A DNA stretch of 12,346 nt from Anaerolineae bacterium. Lineage in GTDB: Bacteria; Chloroflexota; Anaerolineae; JAFGEY01. Numbering within the stretch: the first letter of the stretch is position 1; the number at the start of each line of letters is the position of its first letter. The DNA lies in contig JAFGJF010000007.1 of assembly GCA_016929205.1 (NCBI GenBank), positions 1 to 12,346 on the forward strand. The letters are read 5' to 3'. Shown one piece after another: positions 1 to 7,390 of the stretch. The notes beneath the pieces are model-generated. The model was given only the letters and a program-made list of their open reading frames with translations. It searched no databases and was not told the origin of the DNA. Position numbers and translations under genes: made by a program.

Positions 1-39
1 GATGTTGAAACCAACCGGGTTGAGCGCGCGTTCGCATAG
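1..39 (+). CDS. Possible C-terminal tail of an upstream gene (partial)
   Basis: The first reading frame is open from base 1 and ends in TAG at 37-39, giving a 12-residue tail (DVETNRVERAFA). The codons are GC-rich like the neighbouring genes and the frame closes just before the next gene, so this may be the end of a preceding gene. Twelve codons are too few to identify it, and the open stretch could be chance. The 97 bases that follow (40-136) show no clear promoter or RNA gene. Confidence 0.3.
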   Translation, partial: DVETNRVERAFA

Positions 40-136
40 AATCTATCCAAACATTGCCCGAGAACCTGGCCTGGCGACAACAACCGACCGCGCTGGGCAT
101 ACCGGGCATGATGACTGGGGAAATGGGTAAAGCACA

Positions 137-703
137 ATGTGCTCAGAAAAATCTCGGCTTCGCCAGCACTATCGTACCGTGCGCGAGTCCTTTTCAGCGC
201 ACCAGGTCGCCGCAGACTCGTCCGCTCTGTGCCAGCGGCTGGCCAATTGGCACGTGCTGCATCAGGCGCGCACAGTCCTGTCGTACATTGCCTTTCGCAA
301 TGAACTCGACCTGGCTGCGCTCACCGATCTCGTGCCGGACGTCCAGTGGGCCACCCCCCGCGTCGTGGGAGCGCGGTTGATCTGCCACCGTTACGATCCC
401 GAACGCTTGATCCGCCACCGCTTTGGCATGCTCGAACCGGCCCCCGATCTGCCTGTCGTTGCCCCATCCGACATCGACCTGGTGCTGGTGCCCGGGGTGG
501 CCTTTGATCCACGTGGCGGGCGGGTCGGATTCGGCGGCGGTTTCTACGACCGCTTTTTGCCCACCACCCCCGCCCTGCGCGTGGGCGTGACCACCGATCT
601 GTGCCTGGCAGACGCACTGCCGGTCGACGCGCACGATCAACGTGTGGACTGGGTCGCGACCCCAACGCAGATTCTCGATTGCCAAAGAGCCCCCTTGCCA
701 TGA
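137..703 (+). CDS. 5-formyltetrahydrofolate cyclo-ligase
   Basis: This 188-residue protein is a 5-formyltetrahydrofolate cyclo-ligase (MTHFS, YgfA family). The family converts 5-formyl-THF to 5,10-methenyl-THF using ATP, returning a dead-end folate to the one-carbon pool in the cytoplasm. The family signature is complete: a basic N-terminus (KSRLRQHYRTVR, residues 5-16), FGMLEP at 96-101, and the glycine-rich block VPGVAFDPRGGRVGFGGGFYDRF at 118-140, which is the ATP/folate-binding region. It is followed by LPVDAHDQRVDWVATP near 161-176. The length is normal for the bacterial family. ATG 137 is chosen because the basic helix begins at once; its ribosome binding site is weak. The stop overlaps the next start (ATGA), so this gene leads a coupled cluster. 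Function is confident from the motifs; the promoter is not evident. Confidence 0.93.
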   Translation: MCSEKSRLRQHYRTVRESFSAHQVAADSSALCQRLANWHVLHQARTVLSYIAFRNELDLAALTDLVPDVQWATPRVVGARLICHRYDPERLIRHRFGMLEPAPDLPVVAPSDIDLVLVPGVAFDPRGGRVGFGGGFYDRFLPTTPALRVGVTTDLCLADALPVDAHDQRVDWVATPTQILDCQRAPLP

Positions 704-1476
704 CGGATATTGTGCGACTACAGGCTTACCTGCGCCAAAACGCAGGCCGCTGGTTTGAGGCTGTGCCGTTGCCTCCATTCACGCTCTTTATCCATCCCAG
801 CGATCCCTTGACCTATTTCAACTATGCCATCCCCGACATACCCATCAACGGTGATTTGGGACACGTCTGCGATCGGTTGCATGCTGAATTTACTACACGA
901 AACAGAAAGCCCAGGTTCGAGTTCATTCACGAGTTTGCGCCGCACCTTGGCGACGCACTTGGCGGCTGCGGGTTCGTCGAAATATCGCGGCAGCAGCTTA
1001 TGTGCTGCACCCCGGATACTGCCCGCCCTGCCCCGGATATGCCGAGGCTGCACGTGGACACGCTGAACAACAAGGCCAGCATCGAGGATGTACAGACGTT
1101 CCTCCTGACCCAACACTGTGGGTTTGACCCAACCCATCACAGCCCGGTGACGATCCAGGAAGCGGAGACGTTCTTGCGCTCCCTGGACGAGGGGCGAGCC
1201 ATTCTGGCCTGGCTGGACGATCGCCCGGTATGTGTTGGCACGCTCTCAACGCCCTATGATGGGATTGCCGAACTCTCGGCCGTGGCGACGGTGCAGCCCT
1301 TTCGCCGCCGCGGCATCGCCACAGCATTGACCGCACACGCCGTGCAGATTGCCTTCCAACAAGGCGCGCAGATCGTCTGCCTCACCGCTGAAGACGCGCG
1401 CGCTGGACGCGTGTACGAGCGCGTCGGATTCACGCCGGAAGCGACGATGCTGGCTTACGGAGACGCGGTAATCTGA
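700..1476 (+). CDS. Two-domain GNAT N-acetyltransferase
   Basis: This 258-residue protein has a C-terminal GNAT domain that should transfer an acetyl group from acetyl-CoA to an unknown amine. The acetyl-CoA loop is visible at about 199-210 (QPFRRRGIATAL, matching R/Q-x-x-G-x-A), followed by an alpha helix, and the late motif VYERVGF at 238-244. Residues 1-120 form a separate N-terminal domain with a PRFEFIHEFAP block (71-81), as in tandem GNAT proteins whose first half is degenerate. The frame is open upstream to 601, but that stretch lies inside the preceding gene. ATG 700 is chosen because it makes the usual ATGA overlap with the stop at 701-703. The substrate cannot be told from the sequence. 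An 18-base gap separates it from the next gene. Confidence 0.87.
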   Translation: MTDIVRLQAYLRQNAGRWFEAVPLPPFTLFIHPSDPLTYFNYAIPDIPINGDLGHVCDRLHAEFTTRNRKPRFEFIHEFAPHLGDALGGCGFVEISRQQLMCCTPDTARPAPDMPRLHVDTLNNKASIEDVQTFLLTQHCGFDPTHHSPVTIQEAETFLRSLDEGRAILAWLDDRPVCVGTLSTPYDGIAELSAVATVQPFRRRGIATALTAHAVQIAFQQGAQIVCLTAEDARAGRVYERVGFTPEATMLAYGDAVI

Positions 1477-1494
1477 CCCTACGAGAAGGCTAGT

Positions 1495-2247
1495 ATGAGA
1501 GACAAGCCAATATGGCGGCGCTACGAAGAACTCCGCCCAGACCAAATAGCCGAGATGGTTGAAACCGCCCCCGTCGTCTTTTGGCCCTTGGGCTTGATCG
1601 AACACCACGGCTGGCACCTGCCGCTTGGGCTGGACGGGATCAAGGCCGAACGAGTCTGCATCCGCATCGCCGAACGCACCGGCGGTCTGCTGCTGCCGAC
1701 GATGTGGTGGGGCGCAGGTGGCGGTCACGGCGATTTTATGTGGACGCTTTACCAGGATGAACAGGCGGCCGAAGCGATTTTGGCCCGCACGGTCGAAAGC
1801 CTGATTGATTTTGGCTTCCAGGTAATCGTGCTCTTGGCCGGACACTATCCATGGCAGGCACTGCTTGACCGGCACTTGCCCACACTTCAAGAGCAGCATC
1901 CCGACCTGCTGTTCCTGTGGGGCACCGAAATGGACATGGCCGAAGGGCTAAAGCTGCCCGGCGACCACGCCGCGCGCGAGGAGACGTCGTACGGGCTGGC
2001 CCTGCTGCCCGAATTCGTCGACCTCGACGCGCTACAACCCGGACACGACCGGTCGGCCTGGCCCGGCGGGCAGGCCCCACCCCGCGAAAGCTGGCACCCC
2101 GGCGTCGAGTTCGATCCCGCAGAGCCACTCTTTGCGCAGATGGGCGAGGATGCACGCACCGCCACTACCGAACGCGGCGAAAAACGCATCGGGCAGCTTG
2201 TCGAGGCCATCACCGCCAGGATTGCCGGCCATATGGCGTCCCGATGA
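1495..2247 (+). CDS. Creatininase-family amidohydrolase
   Basis: This 250-residue protein belongs to the creatininase family, metal-dependent amidohydrolases that include creatinine amidohydrolase and the mycofactocin peptidase MftE. The first metal-binding motif is intact: PLGLIEHHGWHLPLGLD at 31-47, with E36, H38 and D47 as likely ligands. The family's NGHGGN/GHYEN position reads GHYPW (H117), and HAAREETS at 158-165 matches the H-A-G-x-x-E-T-S element with Ala for Gly. The fold is complete and the length normal. ATG 1495 has a good ribosome binding site (GAGAAGG, 5 bases upstream). The actual substrate is unknown; creatinine is unlikely to be inferred safely. MftE-like processing was considered because a radical SAM operon lies further on, but that operon is over 7 kb away and on the other strand, so no link is claimed. 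Confidence 0.85.
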   Translation: MRDKPIWRRYEELRPDQIAEMVETAPVVFWPLGLIEHHGWHLPLGLDGIKAERVCIRIAERTGGLLLPTMWWGAGGGHGDFMWTLYQDEQAAEAILARTVESLIDFGFQVIVLLAGHYPWQALLDRHLPTLQEQHPDLLFLWGTEMDMAEGLKLPGDHAAREETSYGLALLPEFVDLDALQPGHDRSAWPGGQAPPRESWHPGVEFDPAEPLFAQMGEDARTATTERGEKRIGQLVEAITARIAGHMASR

Positions 2248-2813
2248 AAAAAAAGCTCTTGCTCGTCCGGCACTCGATGCCCGACATCGTGCCCGGCGTT
2301 CCAGCCTGCAAATGGACCCTGTCCGATCAAGGACGACAGCGATGTACACCGCTGGCATCCAGACTGGCTCCGTGGCAGCCCCAGATCGTCGTCGCCAGCC
2401 CGGAACCCAAAGCGAGCGAAACGGGCCGCCTGGTCGCCAGTTTGCTGGACATCCCGTTTGAAACGGCAGCCGGGCTGCACGAGCACGAACGCACCGGGAC
2501 CACGTTTACCACCCCAGAACGCTTCCAAGCCCAAGTCGCCGCCTTTTTCCAGGAACCCGATAAACTGGTTTTTGGCAGCGAGACCGCAGACCAGGCCGGC
2601 CGGCGTTTCTACAAAGCGGTGACAACCGTTCTTACAGCGCACTCGCTCGACGCGGTCGCCATCGTTGCTCACGGTACAGTGATAACCCTTTTTGTCAGCC
2701 AGGTGGCCAGTATAGACCCGTTTCCATTTTGGCGGCGACTCGGTCTGCCCGCACTTGTCGTCCTGGCATTGCCAGAAATGAGCCTGCTTGCCGTCGAGGA
2801 GAACATATGCTGA
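2244..2813 (+). CDS. Histidine phosphatase (phosphoglycerate mutase-like) family protein
   Basis: This 189-residue protein is a histidine phosphatase superfamily member, using a phospho-histidine intermediate to dephosphorylate small molecules or proteins. The N-terminal catalytic motif is LLVRHS (R9, H10), with Ser in place of the usual Gly of RHG. The second histidine is in VAHGT (H143). The ASPEPKASET block at 51-60 corresponds to the usual SSPxxRAxxTA, with Lys56 at the position usually held by the second catalytic Arg. LHEHERTG (78-85) provides the acidic position. ATG 2244 overlaps the stop of the creatininase-like gene (ATGA); the frame is open further upstream but only inside that gene. 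It overlaps the following Nudix gene by seven bases. The substrate is unknown. Confidence 0.87.
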   Translation: MKKKLLLVRHSMPDIVPGVPACKWTLSDQGRQRCTPLASRLAPWQPQIVVASPEPKASETGRLVASLLDIPFETAAGLHEHERTGTTFTTPERFQAQVAAFFQEPDKLVFGSETADQAGRRFYKAVTTVLTAHSLDAVAIVAHGTVITLFVSQVASIDPFPFWRRLGLPALVVLALPEMSLLAVEENIC

Positions 2814-3340
2814 ATCGAACCATTCCCAGGAAAATGATCGTCATGGCGCACCACGATGCCAGGTTCGGCATGCGCGTCGCCGGCATCGCCATCCACGAGG
2901 GGCACGTACTGCTCCAGCACACCGCGCAAGGTGATTTCTGGTTCCTGCCCGGCGGGCGTGTGGAAATGTTGGAATCGGCAGCCGAATCGCTGAGGCGAGA
3001 AATGAAAGAAGAGATCGATGCCGACGTCACCGTCGTACGCCTGCTGTGGGTGATCGAGAATTTTTTCGAGGAAAACAAGCTCTCCCACCACGAATTGGGT
3101 CTGTATTTTCAGATCGACCTGGGACCGCATTTTCGGTACTATGACAAGACACAGCCTTTTTACGGGCGCGAGGATGGGCTTGGAGATACACCGAGCATCA
3201 GACTGACCTTTCGCTGGTTCCCTATTGCCCAGATCGCGGACACCTACCTGTTCCCGACCTTTTTGCGCACGGCACTGCAGGACCTGCCACAACACACGCA
3301 GCACATTGTGCATTACGACGTCGATGACGGAGGAGCGTGA
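2807..3340 (+). CDS. Nudix hydrolase
   Basis: This 177-residue protein is a Nudix hydrolase, a Mg-dependent pyrophosphatase acting on nucleoside diphosphate-linked compounds. The Nudix box G-x5-E-x7-R-E-U-x-E-E-x-G-U is at 50-72: G50, E56, R64, E65, E68 and E69 are all present. The late Gly is replaced by Asp71, a tolerated change in some subfamilies. WFLPGG precedes the box as usual. The frame is open from 2729, but ATG 2807 is preferred because GAGGAG lies five bases before it; it then overlaps the phosphatase stop by seven bases. Its own stop (TGA 3338-3340) overlaps the next gene. Pairing with a phosphatase and an amidohydrolase suggests small-molecule clean-up, which is inference; the substrate is unknown. 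Confidence 0.88.
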   Translation: MLNRTIPRKMIVMAHHDARFGMRVAGIAIHEGHVLLQHTAQGDFWFLPGGRVEMLESAAESLRREMKEEIDADVTVVRLLWVIENFFEENKLSHHELGLYFQIDLGPHFRYYDKTQPFYGREDGLGDTPSIRLTFRWFPIAQIADTYLFPTFLRTALQDLPQHTQHIVHYDVDDGGA

Positions 3341-4062
3341 TGACACATGCAATTAACTATGACCAGATTGCCGCAGCTTATGCGCGCAACCGACACATCC
3401 ATCCCCATGTGCTGGAAAAACTATGCGAAAGCCTCTTCCCCACCTCGACCGTGCTTGAAGTGGGGTGCGGGACGGGGAATTACATCGTCGCCATTGAATC
3501 GATAACCGAGTGCACATGCTGGGGCATCGAGCCGTCGCAGGCTATGCTGGGCAGCGCCAAGTCACGGTCATCGACGATCCGCTTTCGCCGCAGCAGCGCC
3601 GAGAAATTGGACGCACCCGACGAGACGTTCGACCTCGTTTTTTCGGTCGACGTGATCCAACACGTCGCCGACTGCCCAGCCGCCATCGGGGAAGCGCATC
3701 GGGTGCTCAAGCGAGGCGGCAAGCTGTGCACGGTCACCGATTCGGCATGGGTGATCGGCCACCGCCAGCCGCTGACGACCTATTTTCCCGAGACAGTCCC
3801 CTTTGAGCTGGCCCGCTATCCGCGCATCGCCGGTCTGCGCAACTTCATGGCAGGTGGGTTTGACGAAATCGTCGATCATACGGTAGAATGGACGTACGAT
3901 CTCGAAGATGCCCGGGCGTACCGCGAAAAAGCCTTTTCGGCACTGCACCTGATTCCTGAGCAAGCCTTTCAGGACGGGCTGGCACGGATGGAACACGATC
4001 TAGAAAAGGGACCGATCCGGTGCGTGTCGAGGTATACGATGGTGTGGGGAAAGAAAAGATAA
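3340..4062 (+). CDS. Class I SAM-dependent methyltransferase
   Basis: This 240-residue protein is a class I (Rossmann-fold) methyltransferase of the small-molecule type (Methyltransf_11/25-like). Motif I is VLEVGCGTGNY at 38-48, the acidic ribose-binding position is in GIEPS (E64), and the motif IV region is FDLVFSVDVIQHVAD near 98-112. An RVLKRGGKL motif follows. The C-terminal half is a substrate domain with no recognisable specificity. The start could be GTG 3337 or ATG 3340. ATG 3340 is preferred because it forms a TGATG overlap with the Nudix stop and sits four bases after GGAGGAG. The stop codon TAA is followed with no gap by the start codon of the endonuclease gene. The residues before the stop (SRYTMVWGKKR) look like a natural family C-terminus, so the gene is not truncated. 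Confidence 0.87.
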   Translation: MTHAINYDQIAAAYARNRHIHPHVLEKLCESLFPTSTVLEVGCGTGNYIVAIESITECTCWGIEPSQAMLGSAKSRSSTIRFRRSSAEKLDAPDETFDLVFSVDVIQHVADCPAAIGEAHRVLKRGGKLCTVTDSAWVIGHRQPLTTYFPETVPFELARYPRIAGLRNFMAGGFDEIVDHTVEWTYDLEDARAYREKAFSALHLIPEQAFQDGLARMEHDLEKGPIRCVSRYTMVWGKKR

Positions 4063-4658
4063 ATGTCGAATAAACTTAACTACGATCAGCATACATTCCA
4101 CTCACCCAGATTTCAGGACATTGTGGACCAAGCTATCCAATTTTTCAACATTACGCCTACACATTCCCTGTCATCACTGGAACAATTCATCGGCGCTGGC
4201 GTTTATGCACCTTACTACACCGGGCAATACGGCTTGTATTTAAAAATCGCCAATTCCAACCATCCCATCTACGTCGGCAAAGCAGTTCCACCTGGATGGC
4301 GCACGGCACGGACTTCCCACACAAAAACGCCGGATCTGTATCGTCGATTAAGCGAGCATATCAGAAGCATTGAAAAGTCAGCAATCTTCAAGAGGATGAC
4401 TTTGCTTGCCGATTTATAATTCTGCCGCAAAGCAGTCTGATTGTGCCCGTAGAAGCTCAACTCATCCGAAAGCACAAACCGCTGTGGAATACAGCTATAG
4501 ATGGTTTTGGGAATCACGATCCAGGGTCAGGTCGTTATAACCAAGCAAAATCAGAGTGGGACATTTTACATCCAGGCAGACTATGGGCTTCCAGGCTAAC
4601 GGGCATATCACCAAACCTTCAAGATATCATCACAAAAACACAGCAGGCACTGAACTAA
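4063..4658 (+). pseudogene. Eco29kI-like GIY-YIG type II restriction endonuclease, frameshifted
   Basis: The product resembles R.Eco29kI/NgoMIII, GIY-YIG endonucleases that cut CCGCGG. The first part (118 codons, stop TAA 4417-4419) has GVYAPYYTG at 46-54, PIYVGKAVPPGW at 68-79 and LYRRLSEH at 92-99. The rest is in the -1 frame and continues LIVPVEAQLI, KPLWN, then DGFGNHDPGSGRY and WDILHPGR. Adding one T in the GATTT run at 4411-4415 joins the two parts into about 198 residues, near the 214 of Eco29kI. In the joined protein R95/H99 and E131/N143 reproduce the spacing (4 and 12) of the known Eco29kI catalytic residues R104/H108 and E142/N154. As read, the protein lacks the Glu and Asn and should be inactive. 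The cause is a real deletion or a sequencing error. No promoter is seen; it abuts the operon upstream. Confidence 0.85.
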
Positions 4659-6046
4659 CATTTCCTCAACTCAACAACAGCCTCATACAACTTGTGCGAA
4701 GCTTTGGCTTTGGTCACTCGCACATCAGACTGGATAATGCTGTTCCCAACGCGGGTCGACCGTGGCACGTCAATTTGCACGAGTTCTAGACCTACAGACT
4801 CGGCAATCTCGGCAAAGTATCGATCGGTCGGAATCAACATACCCTGTAGGATGCTGTTACCAATGACCACAAGCGCTGTCCCTCCAGGAACAAGCACATA
4901 TTGGATCCCCTGAACAAATCGATAACAATCATTAAAGTACGAAACTGCGTAATTAGCCCACCCGTTGCCACCATAGACCTTTTTTTCAGGACGAAGAGAG
5001 CGCAATACCTGCAATCGTTCCGCAATGTCACTCCCTGGCAGTTCAAATTCCAATTCGATTGCCTCGCTGCCACGCACAGTTTGCCAATACTTGCCAAAAT
5101 TCGAGTGTTCGAGTGGCTTCATATCGCCAGGGCATTTCACGAGGCCAAGCCAGTATAATTGTGGCCGAGTATTTCGATTATAGTGATAGTTGTTCAGATA
5201 TGGAGGAGAGGTAATAATCAGGTCGACTGAAGCCGACTCCAATGATGTTGTGAAATTGAAAAACGAATCCTTGATCACCCGGGTAGACGGTCTTCTGCCA
5301 GACAACTGTACCTGACACCACGAAATGTCAGCAATTATCTCACGCAGTTTGTGAAGAATCGTTTCACCCACTGGAAAGTCATTGATTTCAGCCTTACCAG
5401 CACTGACCCGGCGTCCCAAACTTGGTTCATAAGAGTAGTTGGAATACGTGATCATTGTTGAGGCAAATGCCAGGCGAAATAAATCCTTTACATCCGAATC
5501 CGGCATCGCGTCCACAAAATCCCAGAAAATCAGGACTTTTCGCAATACCAAGGGATGGTAAAAGGTGCTTCTTGTTTTGAAACCTTGGGGTTCTGTATGT
5601 TTTGGGGTATAATCAGATTGGATCTTGTCACAATAGAACATATGAAATTTGTTGACCAAACGCTGCAAAATACCCAGATCGACAAAAGCAGCATTTAGCT
5701 TGGCACGACATGCCAAGGCCGCGTAAGGATTGATCTCAAACCCAATAGCATTATGTCCTTGCAGAACGGCTTCAACTAGCGTCGTTCCTACGCCAGAGAA
5801 TGGATCCAGTACAGTACCATAATTATTCAGGTATCGACTCATAGCTCCTTGAACAAACATACTGGAAAATCCGGCGATCCAAGGCACCCAGCGGTGAACA
5901 GGTAGCGTCTTGTTGCTAGCAAAAGCAGGATCGTGGAAAGATGATCCATTAGCTTTTATCGACACTGCATCCTGATCTGCCACGGTAATATCTGCCTCAG
6001 CGAAAAGTGGTAGCTGGACAGCGCGATCATCAGTCGTAAACGTCAT
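4655..6046 (-). CDS. Type II amino-methyltransferase (N4-cytosine or N6-adenine DNA methyltransferase)
   Basis: This 463-residue protein is a DNA methyltransferase that should protect the sites cut by the facing endonuclease. The SAM-binding motif I is LDPFSGVGTT at 80-89, followed by GFEINPYA (102-109). The catalytic motif IV is TSPPY at 279-283, which marks exocyclic amino methylation (SPPY is commonest in N4-cytosine enzymes). VLVPGG (384-389) and VVIGNS (393-398) follow. Motif I precedes motif IV, so the order is not that of the beta group. The roughly 190 residues between them and the segment 300-370 may hold target recognition. ATG 6046 has AAGGTGA six bases upstream, and that site overlaps the stop region of the Phd/YefM-like gene 12 bases away, suggesting coupled translation. 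Its stop overlaps the endonuclease stop by a few bases, tail to tail. Lower GC than the flanks suggests horizontal acquisition. Confidence 0.88.
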   Translation of the reverse strand: MTFTTDDRAVQLPLFAEADITVADQDAVSIKANGSSFHDPAFASNKTLPVHRWVPWIAGFSSMFVQGAMSRYLNNYGTVLDPFSGVGTTLVEAVLQGHNAIGFEINPYAALACRAKLNAAFVDLGILQRLVNKFHMFYCDKIQSDYTPKHTEPQGFKTRSTFYHPLVLRKVLIFWDFVDAMPDSDVKDLFRLAFASTMITYSNYSYEPSLGRRVSAGKAEINDFPVGETILHKLREIIADISWCQVQLSGRRPSTRVIKDSFFNFTTSLESASVDLIITSPPYLNNYHYNRNTRPQLYWLGLVKCPGDMKPLEHSNFGKYWQTVRGSEAIELEFELPGSDIAERLQVLRSLRPEKKVYGGNGWANYAVSYFNDCYRFVQGIQYVLVPGGTALVVIGNSILQGMLIPTDRYFAEIAESVGLELVQIDVPRSTRVGNSIIQSDVRVTKAKASHKLYEAVVELRKC

Positions 6047-6058
6047 GCGGCATCACCT

Positions 6059-6298
6059 TTATACTGTCAGTGTCTCGCCTAGATCGTACACGGGGCCAAG
6101 CTCGCGAACGACGCTAACCATCTGCGACCGTTGTTGCTCGTCAGCAAGCAATTGTTCAAGATCCGATAGGCTCAGTACCACAGCCTGCGGCACGCCGCGG
6201 CGCTTGATGACATAGCGTGTTCTGTTTTGGATCACGTCGTCCAGGATCTGTCCAAAATGATTCTGGGCCGAAGTAGAAGAGATCGTTCTCGTTGCCAT
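6059..6298 (-). CDS. Phd/YefM-family antitoxin-like protein, no toxin partner visible
   Basis: This 79-residue protein matches the Phd/YefM family: DNA-binding proteins that neutralise a toxin and repress their own operon. Visible features are SSTSAQNHFGQILDDV (7-22), the turn YVIKRRGVPQAVVLS (29-43) and an acidic SDLEQLLADEQ tail helix (44-54). The frame extends to GTG 6310, but ATG 6298 is preferred because GGAG lies six bases before it. Canonical members are followed by a toxin gene (RelE, Doc or PIN type); here the next gene, 12 bases on, is the DNA methyltransferase. It therefore may act as a regulator of the restriction-modification operon, analogous in role to C proteins but from another family, or be an antitoxin that lost its toxin. 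A perfect promoter and a TGTACA-centred palindrome lie directly upstream. Confidence 0.83.
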   Translation of the reverse strand: MATRTISSTSAQNHFGQILDDVIQNRTRYVIKRRGVPQAVVLSLSDLEQLLADEQQRSQMVSVVRELGPVYDLGETLTV

Positions 6299-6323
6299 CA
6301 GTCGCTCCACTAGATATATTAGC

Positions 6324-6339
6324 TAATTTGTACAAATTA
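6324..6339. promoter_or_regulatory. 16-bp perfect palindrome with TGTACA core, probable operator
   Basis: TAATTTGTACAAATTA is a perfect inverted repeat. Its left half in minus-strand sense lies inside the -10 box, and the rest covers the expected transcription start. TGTACA is the core reported for YefM operator palindromes in E. coli, and the first gene downstream encodes a Phd/YefM-like protein. The inference is autorepression. A second, shorter palindrome (ATTAGCTAAT, 6318-6327) overlaps its edge and could be a weaker half-site. Confidence 0.75.
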
Positions 6340-6364
6340 TACACTAGAACGTCTGTGCTGTCAA
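6336..6364 (-). promoter_or_regulatory. Consensus sigma-70 promoter of the Phd/YefM-like and methyltransferase operon
   Basis: On the minus strand TTGACA (6364-6359) and TATAAT (6341-6336) are separated by exactly 17 bases (6358-6342). Both hexamers and the spacing match the sigma-70 consensus perfectly. Transcription would start near 6329 and leave a leader of about 30 bases before ATG 6298. The -10 box overlaps the palindrome at 6324-6339, and the -35 box overlaps the AAGGAG ribosome binding site of the divergent MoxR gene. Confidence 0.85.
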
Positions 6365-6373
6365 GGAGTGTTT

Positions 6374-7369
<996 letters not shown>

Positions 7370-7390
7370 AAATACTCGGAGCACAAATTG

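Noticed and set aside
40..136. A 6S RNA or riboswitch upstream of the cyclo-ligase gene, because ygfA neighbours 6S RNA in gammaproteobacteria
   Set aside because: Only 97 bases are available and no long hairpin or folate-riboswitch-like pairing is visible.
194..778. Long open frame on the minus strand opposite the folate gene, and similar ones at 1246-1899, 1887-2672, 2669-3352, 6344-7282 and 7903-8553
   Set aside because: These mirror confident genes in GC-rich DNA, have low-complexity or unrecognisable translations and no ribosome binding site or motif.
1495..2247. MftE-like peptidase role for the creatininase-family protein, linked to the radical SAM operon
   Set aside because: The genes are over 7 kb apart on opposite strands with unrelated operons between, so there is no contextual support.
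4405..4425. Programmed -1 frameshifting in the endonuclease gene
   Set aside because: The site (GCC GAT TTA TAA) is not an X-XXY-YYZ slippery heptamer, and the T run is only three bases, too short for transcriptional slippage.
6308..6348. Direct repeat CACTAGA at 6308-6314 and 6342-6348 flanking the palindrome
   Set aside because: Seven bases is short in AT-rich DNA; it may frame the operator but does not support an attachment site or target duplication alone.
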